From NCBI GenBank assembly GCA_002869205.1, contig PKTJ01000053.1:1-38967 (forward strand): a DNA stretch of 38,967 nucleotides, given 5' to 3'. Source of the DNA: Candidatus Parcubacteria bacterium (lineage in GTDB: Bacteria > Patescibacteriota > Patescibacteriia > Magasanikbacterales > UBA922). Shown here piece after piece: positions 1 through 8,139 of the stretch; within the stretch, counting starts at the first letter, position 1, and every line of letters begins with the position of its first letter. The notes under the pieces were generated by a model. It was not told where the DNA came from and ran no database searches. It was given only the letters and a program-made list of their open reading frames with translations. The translations under genes were made by a program, and so were the position numbers.

Positions 1-648
1 CTCCTGAGCATGTTCTTCAATACTATCTTTTACATTTTGTAAATGCTCACGAACAGGTTCTGGAATATTTTCATTATTAATTGCATGTAGCAACCGTGAC
101 CCTTGTTCCAATCCTTTTTGACGAAGTTCTTGGATTCGTTCCTGTTTGTCTTCAGGAATACGATCTTCTATTTTATCCATGATCTCTTCACGTCTCAGTT
201 GAAAATCAGCAAGATGTTCACGTAGACGGTTTACCTTATCATCTGATTTGTCTGTCCACTTCTCTCTCTTTTCTTCTACCTGTGACATAAATCTCTGCGC
301 CTTTTCAATCATGTTTGCTGCGCGCTCCTGTACATTCTCATTCTCACTTTCTGACATAAGCTCTGCAATACGCATACGTTCTTTGGCATGTTGCAGTTGT
401 TTTTCAGCTTTTTGTATTGGATCAAAGGTGAGGCCTACTGTAATACGTTCTTTTACTTCACGCCACCACAACCCAAATGTTGTCGGCACTTCGTCAATTT
501 CTTCTACCGCGTCTTCTGAAATAACTTCTTCGGTGGTGGTTGAGGTATCGCCACTATCAGATTCATCCGTCTGAGCCATGGCAGCAGTGCCAAGCCCAAG
601 GCACATGACAAAGATAAGTCCAATGTATAAAAAATGTCTGTACTTCAT
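1..648 (-). CDS. Secreted helical/coiled-coil hypothetical protein (DUF5667-like), 3' end outside window
   Basis: Reverse strand from ATG at 648 reads MKYRHFLYIGLIFVMCLGLGTAAMAQTDESDSGDTSTT... open to the window edge; signal peptide then charged helices. Confidence 0.6.
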   Translation of the reverse strand, partial: MKYRHFLYIGLIFVMCLGLGTAAMAQTDESDSGDTSTTTEEVISEDAVEEIDEVPTTFGLWWREVKERITVGLTFDPIQKAEKQLQHAKERMRIAELMSESENENVQERAANMIEKAQRFMSQVEEKREKWTDKSDDKVNRLREHLADFQLRREEIMDKIEDRIPEDKQERIQELRQKGLEQGSRLLHAINNENIPEPVREHLQNVKDSIEEHAQE

Positions 649-736
649 AAAATCTACGTTAAAAATAAAACCTATACTCACATATAGTAGTATAGGCCTT
701 GAAAATAAAAATTACCAATAAATTAATAACATATAA

Positions 737-865
737 CTATCCGATTGAAACGCGAGGAACGAATAAAAAAACAGCTACCGCAATTGCAATACCTGATATT
801 AAGTAGAAGTAAACTAAAGAGAAGTCAGATTGTGGGGCATTGAGCCCTGACGTTTTATGTTGCAT
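737..865 (-). CDS. Small single-TM protein, 42 aa (putative)
   Basis: Reverse strand ORF MQHKTSGLNAPQSDFSLVYFYLISGIAIAVAVFLFVPRVSIG*; hydrophobic segment; fills the gap between flanking genes. Confidence 0.35.
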   Translation of the reverse strand: MQHKTSGLNAPQSDFSLVYFYLISGIAIAVAVFLFVPRVSIG

Positions 866-1007
866 ATGTTTGTGTTTGTTTTTGTTGCAGAAATTATTTT
901 TCTTTCTGCTTTTTGTATGTTTGTAATTACATTATAGCAGAAAAATACGTGTTTGTCAACCTTGAATTTTTTACAGAAGTGTCGTACAATAATAACATCT
1001 TAAACGT

Positions 1008-1988
1008 ATGGCTACAAAAAATCTAAAAACCTATCTCAAAGAATTTCTCGAACACCTCGAGATTGAAAAAAATCGTAGTGAAAAAACAATTCAAAACTAT
1101 GATTTTTATTTACAAAGATTTCTCGAATGGCTTGGTGACAAAAAAGGACCATCGGCCATAACGGGAGAAAAAGTACGTAAATATCGACTCTGGCTCAATC
1201 GCCTCGTAGATGTGCATGGCGAACCTTTGAAAAAAAACACACAAAACTACCACCTTATAGCTTTGCGGTCATTCCTCAAGTACATGGCAAAACGTGATGT
1301 AGACACACTAGCTCCTGAAAAAATTGAGCTCATGAAAATGCCAGACCGAGAAGTAAGCTTTCTTGAAGGCAGTGACCTGAATCGCATATTAGAATCCCCT
1401 TTCAAAAATATCAGTAGCAAACAACTCGAAAAACAAAGTGCCAAAGGTAAAACCCCTCCGACACTACTCATTGCACATAGAGACAAATCAATGTTGGAAC
1501 TCTTCTTCTCAACAGGTTTACGTGTGTCAGAACTGGTGAAGTTAAAGATTGAACATATAAATCTCAAACGAGATGAATTTAGTATCACGGGAAAAGGTGG
1601 AAAGACACGTGTCGTATTTTTGTCTGAACAGGCAAAATATTGGATAAAAAAATATCTCGACCTACGTGGTGATATGAATCCGTTTCTCTTTATTTCTCAT
1701 GACAAACGGACAGGCGGTAATGATGATGACACCCCTCTAACACCACGCTCTGTACAACGTATTGTACAAAAACACGCACGCGAAGCAGGTATCACCAAAT
1801 CAGTCACTCCACATACCATGCGTCACTCATATGCTACAGATTTATTGCAAAACGGAGCTGACATCAGAAGTGTGCAAGCCATGCTCGGCCACTCTTCTAT
1901 CACAACGACTCAAATCTACACACACATTACAGACAAAGAGTTAAGAAATATACATAAGAAATTTCACGATAAAGATCGTAATAAATAA
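1008..1988 (+). CDS. Tyrosine recombinase (XerC/XerD-like)
   Basis: N-terminal SAM-like core-binding domain; catalytic motifs TGLRVSEL, HTMRHSYATDLLQNGADIRSVQAMLGHSSITTTQIYTHI. Confidence 0.9.
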   Translation: MATKNLKTYLKEFLEHLEIEKNRSEKTIQNYDFYLQRFLEWLGDKKGPSAITGEKVRKYRLWLNRLVDVHGEPLKKNTQNYHLIALRSFLKYMAKRDVDTLAPEKIELMKMPDREVSFLEGSDLNRILESPFKNISSKQLEKQSAKGKTPPTLLIAHRDKSMLELFFSTGLRVSELVKLKIEHINLKRDEFSITGKGGKTRVVFLSEQAKYWIKKYLDLRGDMNPFLFISHDKRTGGNDDDTPLTPRSVQRIVQKHAREAGITKSVTPHTMRHSYATDLLQNGADIRSVQAMLGHSSITTTQIYTHITDKELRNIHKKFHDKDRNK

Positions 1989-1991
1989 TAT

Positions 1992-2252
1992 ATGTTTTTA
2001 CCATTTTTCATCGTTGTTGTTATTTTTTTCTTGATTAGTTTACGACAAGTTGACCCAGACCAAATAGGCATTGTCTTTCGATTCGGCAAATTCTCAAGAA
2101 TAGTAAACCCGGGTTGGAGAATAGTAATACTATATCTAGAATCGTGCGTCAAAATTAAAAATACAGAAATACTTACAGAAAAACAACTTATGGAATTTAC
2201 TCGGGTAGGGGTTCCACATGAGATTATTGACAAATTAAGAAAAAAAAGCTAA
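1992..2252 (+). CDS. Truncated SPFH/prohibitin-like protein (N-terminal part only)
   Basis: RQVDPDQIGIVFRFGKFSRIVNPGWRIV resembles RQVNEYQRGVKFQLGKFTKIVNPGWRII of the gene at 2421; C-terminus replaced by an unrelated short tail. Confidence 0.6.
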   Translation: MFLPFFIVVVIFFLISLRQVDPDQIGIVFRFGKFSRIVNPGWRIVILYLESCVKIKNTEILTEKQLMEFTRVGVPHEIIDKLRKKS

Positions 2253-2269
2253 ACTAAGCGACGCTACAA

Positions 2270-2344
2270 GGGCCTGTAGTTCAACGGATAGAATAAGAGC
2301 CTTCTAAGCTCCAGATCAAGGTTCGATTCCTTGCAGGCCTACCA
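2270..2344 (+). tRNA. tRNA-Arg(TCT), CCA encoded
   Basis: Acceptor GGGCCTG/CAGGCCT, anticodon loop CTTCTAA, T arm CAAGGTTCGATTCCTTG, terminal ACCA. Confidence 0.92.
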
Positions 2345-2420
2345 ACTTGCGATAAGCAAGTCTACTTGCTATAATAAAGTCACCTTACAAGAGGTGATTT
2401 TATCATTAACATAGTCAAAT

Positions 2421-3170
2421 ATGGCAGCACTCATCCCAATTCTCGTGGTCATAGGTATCATCCTATTGATCAGCATCCGTCAGGTCAATGAATACCAACG
2501 CGGTGTAAAATTCCAACTCGGTAAATTTACAAAAATAGTAAATCCAGGCTGGAGAATCATACTCCCTATCGTCCAAAGCATGGTAAAAGTAGACATGCGT
2601 GTAAAAGCGGTAGATGTACCATTCCAAGAAGCAATCACCAAAGATAATATCCCTGCAAAAATCAATGCAGTAATCTACTACAAAGTAGCTGATGCAGCAA
2701 AAGCAGTGCTTGAAGTAGAAAACTTCTGGTTTGCCGTAAGTCAACTTGCACAAACAACCATGCGTAATGTCGTGGGTGAAATGGAATTAGATGAACTTCT
2801 CGCAAAGAGATTAGAGGCAGCAGAAAAAATTAAAAACATCGTAGACTCAGCTACTGACCCATGGGGAATCAAAGTAGAAAGTGTAGAACTCAAAGATGTT
2901 ATCCTACCAGACAACATGCAAAGAACCATTGCGAAACAAGCTGAAGCTGAACGTGAAAGACGTGCGGTGATTATTAAATCAGAAGGTGAAAAAGCTGCAG
3001 CACAAAACCTTTCTGATGCTGCGGAAATGCTCTCCCAACAAACAGGAGCTCTGCATCTACGTACACTCAACAGTCTCAATGACTTGAGTAGTGACCAATC
3101 AAATACCGTTATCTTTGCGGTACCACTTGAAATATTGCGTGCATTTGAAAAGATTGGTAGTAAACAATAA
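2421..3170 (+). CDS. SPFH/Band 7 (slipin/stomatin-like) membrane protein
   Basis: N-terminal TM, VNPGWRIILPIVQSMVKVDMRVKAVDVPFQEAITKDNIPAKINAVIYYKV, EAERERRAVIIKSEGEKAAA. Confidence 0.9.
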   Translation: MAALIPILVVIGIILLISIRQVNEYQRGVKFQLGKFTKIVNPGWRIILPIVQSMVKVDMRVKAVDVPFQEAITKDNIPAKINAVIYYKVADAAKAVLEVENFWFAVSQLAQTTMRNVVGEMELDELLAKRLEAAEKIKNIVDSATDPWGIKVESVELKDVILPDNMQRTIAKQAEAERERRAVIIKSEGEKAAAQNLSDAAEMLSQQTGALHLRTLNSLNDLSSDQSNTVIFAVPLEILRAFEKIGSKQ

Positions 3171-3190
3171 GTAGTTCCAAACAAAACAAA

Positions 3191-3215
3191 AACCTCCTTA
3201 CTAGGAGGTTTTTTA
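3191..3215 (+). terminator. Intrinsic terminator after the SPFH gene
   Basis: AACCTCC-TTACTA-GGAGGTT followed by TTTT. Confidence 0.75.
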
Positions 3216-3232
3216 ATATTCAAGTCCGCACT

Positions 3233-3277
3233 GGGGTGGCTAACGGGAATTCCTGCCTGCCGGCAGGCAGGGAACCC
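3233..3277 (-). repeat. Broken tRNA-His copy, 3' (T-arm/acceptor) portion interrupted by a 20-bp palindrome
   Basis: GGGGTGGCTAACGGGAATT...GAACCC matches 3304-3328, with CCTGCCTGCCGGCAGGCAGG inserted. Confidence 0.8.
3252..3271. repeat. 20-bp perfect palindrome CCTGCCTGCCGGCAGGCAGG
   Basis: Self-complementary sequence, inserted relative to the intact tRNA-His copy. Confidence 0.9.
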
Positions 3278-3304
3278 TTTCGTAAATAAAGCAAATCAAA
3301 ATAG

Positions 3305-3379
3305 GGGTGGCTAACGGGAATTGAACCCGTATTGCCGGTACCACAAACCAGAGTAATAACCATTATACCATAGCCACCC
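3305..3379 (-). tRNA. tRNA-His(GTG)
   Basis: Reverse strand GGGTGGCTATGGTATAATGGTTATTACTCTGGTTTGTGGTACCGGCAATACGGGTTCAATTCCCGTTAGCCACCC; anticodon loop TTGTGGT; G-1:C73 pair; CCA not encoded. Confidence 0.85.
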
Positions 3380-3425
3380 CTATTTTGACTTTAAAAAACA
3401 ATATCTCTTGAGTCCAAACATAAAT

Positions 3426-3463
3426 ACAAACCAGAGTAATAACCATTATACCATAGCCACCCC
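3426..3463 (-). repeat. Broken tRNA-His copy, 5' half (acceptor strand to anticodon loop)
   Basis: 38-bp identical match ACAAACCAGAGTAATAACCATTATACCATAGCCACCCC to the intact tRNA-His. Confidence 0.85.
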
Positions 3464-3527
3464 GCTACGGACTTACATTTAGACGAAACAAGTATATACG
3501 AAAATACGCTCTACGTCAAGGAGCCCC

Positions 3528-4694
3528 CTACTCACAGGCAAACATGGTAACATATGCCCCCACCCACGACATACCCACATGCGTAATATTTGGCTTGAGC
3601 ATTGCTGCATTGTGATCTGGAGAATCTTTCCAACCTACCCACACCACATCATAAGCATTGGGATAATTCCATGCCAAATTTTCAGTACAATATATACGAC
3701 TTCCTTCGGTATTAGCACGATCAAATCGATCTTCAAAACCCACATGAGCAAAATCATCTGTATCAAACATATACTCACTATGATTGTAGGCTATATCAAA
3801 TAACAAGTCATCATGCACCACCGGAGACAAACCATATGTCTCTCTGTATGCATTAAGCTCATCAATAGTTTGTTGTTCCAGCACGCTTGTCTCATATACA
3901 GATACAGGTTCATTAACTGGTTCCACCACCACTACCTCTGGACTATCTGGTACTGTTTCTGGAACATCTGTTATAACTTCCACTGTGTCTGGGACAACAG
4001 TGGTATCCACGATATTGAACAACAACTCGTCAGCAATCTCTGCTTGAGTGACAACTACGCCTAATTCATACAGTGAATTAAATACCGCGTCACTGACCGT
4101 GCGCACATCCTGATTCCACAAATGAAGAGATCCACTAAGTTTGGACAGGCCGTCTGAACCAACATAATACACAGTGTCACGAGATGCTGTTTTTATAAGT
4201 TGTCCTGCATGTGGAATTGCCTGAGTTAAGTTTGGTCCTTTTTTATAATTTGGCCAATTGTACGAAGGAACATCTCTGACAAGCACCCCCCAAGAAGATC
4301 CGTATAGTTCTGTAAGAATAGAAGGACTCTGTACTTTGGATCGAATACCATCGGCGGATACAACATAGATAGAAGGAGATTCAAGGCGCTTGATAAGACG
4401 AGATCCTGGTCGATATGTCATGCCTGCAGGAGCGGCAAGTGGATATAGATCCAGACACGCACCGTCTATCGCGCGAACAATATCCCAACTCTCATGCCAG
4501 GTAAAGAAAATCTCATCATTGGCATAATATTTTGTTTCCAAGTCTTCAGTCACAAAATAAACCGCAGAACCATTATGAGCTTTGACCACCTCGCCAGACA
4601 TGAGTTCTGGGCACGAAGCACTGTACGTTGTATCTGTATACAAAACAGAAAAAACAAAGATAAGTGCTGTTACAAAAAATATTTTCTTTATCAT
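3528..4694 (-). CDS. Secreted CAP (SCP/PR1)-domain protein with N-terminal repeat region
   Basis: Signal peptide; C-terminal LNAYRETYGLSPVVHDDLLFDIAYNHSEYM...HVGFEDRF...TENLAWN...VVWVGWKDSPDHNAAMLKPNITHVG is typical of CAP domains. Confidence 0.85.
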   Translation of the reverse strand: MIKKIFFVTALIFVFSVLYTDTTYSASCPELMSGEVVKAHNGSAVYFVTEDLETKYYANDEIFFTWHESWDIVRAIDGACLDLYPLAAPAGMTYRPGSRLIKRLESPSIYVVSADGIRSKVQSPSILTELYGSSWGVLVRDVPSYNWPNYKKGPNLTQAIPHAGQLIKTASRDTVYYVGSDGLSKLSGSLHLWNQDVRTVSDAVFNSLYELGVVVTQAEIADELLFNIVDTTVVPDTVEVITDVPETVPDSPEVVVVEPVNEPVSVYETSVLEQQTIDELNAYRETYGLSPVVHDDLLFDIAYNHSEYMFDTDDFAHVGFEDRFDRANTEGSRIYCTENLAWNYPNAYDVVWVGWKDSPDHNAAMLKPNITHVGMSWVGAYVTMFACE

Positions 4695-4745
4695 ACGTAA
4701 TCTGAGTTATAAAATTATCCACTTGATTATCAATTTTGCATCATA

Positions 4746-4788
4746 CCCCACCCATTCCCTCCCCTAATAGGGGAGGGTTAGGGAGGGG
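4746..4788. repeat. Intergenic C/G-tract palindromic repeat, copy A
   Basis: CCCCACCCATTCCCTCCCCTAATAGGGGAGGGTTAGGGAGGGG; related to 5637, 9217, 9272 and 24924. Confidence 0.8.
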
Positions 4789-4838
4789 TAATCTTGTTAT
4801 AAAATAAATATATATTGTAATTAAAAGTATGTATTTTA

Positions 4839-5564
4839 TTAAATATCTTTGCTATGTGGTAACACATTTTTACATGGTTTACCTACAATAGACATTTTTA
4901 CAAAATTTAAAAAATAATCCCACAGACGTTTATTGAACTTAAATCGACGGACAGACGTATGGCACTTGAGACGCATATCCAGACGGATCTTTCCAAATGC
5001 ACTGAGCCTACGACACAAGTCCATATCTTCACCATATTTCAATTGTGCGTCAAAACCATCTGTCCTATCATACACATCTTTTTTGAACGTCATATTATTA
5101 CCCATAGGTCCAATTTTCCCAAAAGAAACAACAACGGCAAACAACCACAACGCCCAGTGATTAAAAAAACGTAACACACGTTTCCATGCTGGCGCATCAT
5201 AAAATAAAAATTGACCACCAACACATACGAGCTTTTCATCGTGTGTAAATTTGTCATACACGCGCTCCAAATATCCTTGTGGTAATCGTGTATCAGCATC
5301 CACGTGTACGATAAATGAACCTTGTGCGATCTCAGTACCTGCACGACGTGCAGCACCCACACCCTGCGTCTTTTCCTGTAGGAAAATAACATCGAGTGTA
5401 CGCGTAATTTCAGCCGTCTTGTCAGTAGAATTATTATCAACTACAATTATTTCTATATCAAAATCATTCTGTATTTTTTTCAAATCAGATACACATGCCG
5501 TAATGAATTCTTCTTCATTATAGGCAGGGACAACGATAGAAAATAACGGTTGTTTTTCATTCAT
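4839..5564 (-). CDS. Glycosyltransferase family 2
   Basis: FSIVVPAYNEEEFITACVSDLK, IIVVDNNSTDKTAEI, FIVHVDADTRLP; TM segments. ORF extends upstream but the MNEKQPLFSIVVPAYN start is more plausible. Confidence 0.88.
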   Translation of the reverse strand: MNEKQPLFSIVVPAYNEEEFITACVSDLKKIQNDFDIEIIVVDNNSTDKTAEITRTLDVIFLQEKTQGVGAARRAGTEIAQGSFIVHVDADTRLPQGYLERVYDKFTHDEKLVCVGGQFLFYDAPAWKRVLRFFNHWALWLFAVVVSFGKIGPMGNNMTFKKDVYDRTDGFDAQLKYGEDMDLCRRLSAFGKIRLDMRLKCHTSVRRFKFNKRLWDYFLNFVKMSIVGKPCKNVLPHSKDI

Positions 5565-5636
5565 AATGAATATATTGTACCAAATTAACACATTTAAAAC
5601 AAAATACAATCGCAACTTTAAATCAGTAAACAAATA

Positions 5637-5668
5637 CTCCCCCTTATAGGGGGAGTTAGAGGGGGTTC
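5637..5668. repeat. Intergenic C/G-tract palindromic repeat, copy B
   Basis: ACTCCCCCTTATAGGGGGAGTTAGAGGGGGTT. Confidence 0.7.
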
Positions 5669-5716
5669 TTGTAAAGATTACAAAACTAAATTTTTCAAAT
5701 CTATACTAACTACATC

Positions 5717-6262
5717 CTAATCGTGTAAAATATTTTGTAATTGGAAATTATCTGGCACTGTTGATTGTTCGAGAGGATCAGTATTGTAAAACTGACTAGT
5801 ATCATCTTGGACACTAACACCCCAATCAAAGTACCCTCCATATGGATTACCTGCCGTGCCTTTGTAGGCGATAAAGTATGCAAAGTACGCAAAACTATAT
5901 GACATCAAAATCACCATACTACCAAGTGCGCCATAAAGAATAATCTTACGTGCACGAGAGATACGCTCTTCTGCTCCACCAGATGTCATATACAAATAAC
6001 CCCCGTACATCGTATATGCCACTGCGAGTGTACCTACAATAGATAAAAATATCTTGATAATACGCGCAACTACCACACGTATGTCAGCTGGCTGACCATA
6101 TTCAGCCCCATCTTCACCTGCAAATGCCTCCATCTGTCTTTGTATATCCATACCCCCTGCTTCGTTTTTAATCTTTTTGCTGGCCGATGCATATGTATAA
6201 CCAGCACCAAAAAAGACAGAAAACACTGCAAAAAAAATGGCTAACAAAATGGTTTTTTTCAT
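5717..6262 (-). CDS. TrbC/VirB2-like (T4SS pilin-type) two-TM protein, paralog 1
   Basis: Signal peptide; YGGYLYMTSGGAEERISRARKIILYGALGSMVILMSYSFAYF. Confidence 0.7.
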   Translation of the reverse strand: MKKTILLAIFFAVFSVFFGAGYTYASASKKIKNEAGGMDIQRQMEAFAGEDGAEYGQPADIRVVVARIIKIFLSIVGTLAVAYTMYGGYLYMTSGGAEERISRARKIILYGALGSMVILMSYSFAYFAYFIAYKGTAGNPYGGYFDWGVSVQDDTSQFYNTDPLEQSTVPDNFQLQNILHD

Positions 6263-6687
6263 ATAATAAATTGATCGGTATAAGAAAGATCAGAAGTCAT
6301 GTTCGTAACTTCAGTAACTCTACGCCCTACAAAATAACTAATGCTAAATGCCATCAAAGTAAGTATCAATCCAATCACTGCGCCTTGCATAGTTTTACGC
6401 GCCTTGGTAATCTTCTCTTCTTCACCATGCGATGTAATCATATGATATCCAGAATAGACAAATAGATACGTAAAAGCAGCGCCCATCAAACCCAAAAACA
6501 TTCTAATGGCACGAGATGCGATCACACGTGGATCAGCAGGATCATCACTAAAGCCTGCATACTCAGCACCTGTTTGGAGTTGAGACATAGCCTGCTGCTC
6601 AGTCTTACCTTGTGAATTGGAGCCAGAAGAAAAGTCAAAACCAGAAAAAAGTATGACCAAACAACATAGTATAATAATTCGTTTCAT
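6259..6687 (-). CDS. TrbC/VirB2-like two-TM protein, paralog 2
   Basis: YSGYHMITSHGEEEKITKARKTMQGAVIGLILTLMAFSISYFV. Confidence 0.7.
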   Translation of the reverse strand: MKRIIILCCLVILFSGFDFSSGSNSQGKTEQQAMSQLQTGAEYAGFSDDPADPRVIASRAIRMFLGLMGAAFTYLFVYSGYHMITSHGEEEKITKARKTMQGAVIGLILTLMAFSISYFVGRRVTEVTNMTSDLSYTDQFII

Positions 6688-6695
6688 AATATATA

Positions 6696-7085
6696 TTATG
6701 CAGTAGATGCAGCAAGCATACGTGGCACAATAAATGCACTAATGCTGTACGCACCAAGAGTAATAATAATACCAATAATTGCTGCGATAATAACCGACTT
6801 TGCTTTTTCAATTTGCTCATCTTTACCGCGTGCAGTCATCCACAAGTAACCTCCATACACCATAAGTACAGTGAAGAGAACACCGGTGATCGATAGAATA
6901 ATATTTACCACACGACCAATGTTTTCTGAAAGTGAAAATTCATCCGTACCGGGGTCATACCCAGCTTCCGCGCCAGCTTGTCTCACCATGTCTCCTCCGA
7001 GATCTATACCAAGACTTGGTGTAGGTGCAAACAAGAAAGAAAAAGCAAAGGCTGCAACGAGTAATGTAAGAGTATATTTAATCAT
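6696..7085 (-). CDS. TrbC/VirB2-like two-TM protein, paralog 3
   Basis: YGGYLWMTARGKDEQIEKAKSVIIAAIIGIIITLGAYSISAFI. Confidence 0.72.
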   Translation of the reverse strand: MIKYTLTLLVAAFAFSFLFAPTPSLGIDLGGDMVRQAGAEAGYDPGTDEFSLSENIGRVVNIILSITGVLFTVLMVYGGYLWMTARGKDEQIEKAKSVIIAAIIGIIITLGAYSISAFIVPRMLAASTA

Positions 7086-7095
7086 ATAAATAAGT

Positions 7096-7452
7096 TTAAA
7101 ATCGTGCGGTTACAAATATAGTAATCGCATATGCACTCACAATGATAAACAACCCAATGAGAGACGCAATGATAATTTTTTTTGATTTCTCAACTTGTTC
7201 ATCTTTACCCTGTGCAGTCATCCACAAAATCCCTGCGTACACCATAAGCACCAAAAACATGATACCTACAAGACTCAAAACTGCATTTATAAAACCACCA
7301 ACAATATTACCAACCTCACCCTCTGTCACACCTGACTTACCCGCTACCGTCTTCAGCGGACCTCCTGAATCTTTGATACCCTGGGCCAAAGCAATCGCTG
7401 CGTTACCAAAGGTAAGTTTAATAAAAATTGCTGCACTAATAATTTTTTTCAT
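7096..7452 (-). CDS. TrbC/VirB2-like two-TM protein, paralog 4
   Basis: YAGILWMTAQGKDEQVEKSKKIIIASLIGLFIIVSAYAITIFV. Confidence 0.72.
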   Translation of the reverse strand: MKKIISAAIFIKLTFGNAAIALAQGIKDSGGPLKTVAGKSGVTEGEVGNIVGGFINAVLSLVGIMFLVLMVYAGILWMTAQGKDEQVEKSKKIIIASLIGLFIIVSAYAITIFVTARF

Positions 7453-7495
7453 ATAACATTATATATTCACTTCAAGTAAATTTATGTAAAAAATA

Positions 7496-8122
7496 TTATA
7501 ATCCATCGCTACATTGCGCCGCGTCCCAACCTTCATTAAATTCCCATTTATCAACAATCAAGTCTCCATTTACACTTTGTGTTCCAATTTGCTCACAGGC
7601 GGTCTCTGTAATAATACCTCTGTCTACTTTTATGCCTCCAGTAAATGCACCAGCCTGTGTTGCCGCAACCCAATCATAACAACATCCTAAAGGTGTGTCG
7701 CCCACGACATCTGCCGGAGCAGGAGGAGGACTCTGTTGATCACCTACCAAACGATTTTGCACAAAACTAGTAAATGCATATGAAGCGATCACAATAACTA
7801 ATCCAATCGTTGCTGCTATAAGTGTTTTTTGTGCTTTTTGCACTTGTTCATCTTTGCCTTGTGCAGTCATCCAGGTAAATCCAGCGTAAACCATGAGGAT
7901 GAAAAACAAAATACCCGTAATGGCGATTCCTGTCTTCACCACATCTCCAAACACTACAGGAATTTCGCCTTCTGTAATACCTGACCCACTACTCACTTTT
8001 TTAAGTGCACCAGTTGCATCACCAAGGGTTTTTTTGGCGTACACGTCATGAGTAAACCCAAAAATGCTTACGCCTAATAATATAACTATGGCAAAAACTT
8101 TGTAAGAAAAACGTAAATGCAT
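7496..8122 (-). CDS. TrbC/VirB2-like two-TM protein with C-terminal Cys-containing extension, paralog 5
   Basis: YAGFTWMTAQGKDEQVQKAQKTLIAATIGLVIVIASYAFTSFV plus a tail with CCYDW. Confidence 0.72.
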   Translation of the reverse strand: MHLRFSYKVFAIVILLGVSIFGFTHDVYAKKTLGDATGALKKVSSGSGITEGEIPVVFGDVVKTGIAITGILFFILMVYAGFTWMTAQGKDEQVQKAQKTLIAATIGLVIVIASYAFTSFVQNRLVGDQQSPPPAPADVVGDTPLGCCYDWVAATQAGAFTGGIKVDRGIITETACEQIGTQSVNGDLIVDKWEFNEGWDAAQCSDGL

Positions 8123-8139
8123 AGATTATAAAAAGGATA

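Noticed and set aside
1247-1588. Minus-strand ORF inside the tyrosine recombinase
   Set aside because: Antisense to a gene with clear catalytic motifs; no recognisable protein features.
2741-3223. Minus-strand 160-aa ORF opposite the SPFH gene
   Set aside because: Shadow ORF; Ser/Leu-rich composition with no domain, and the plus strand carries a clear SPFH protein.
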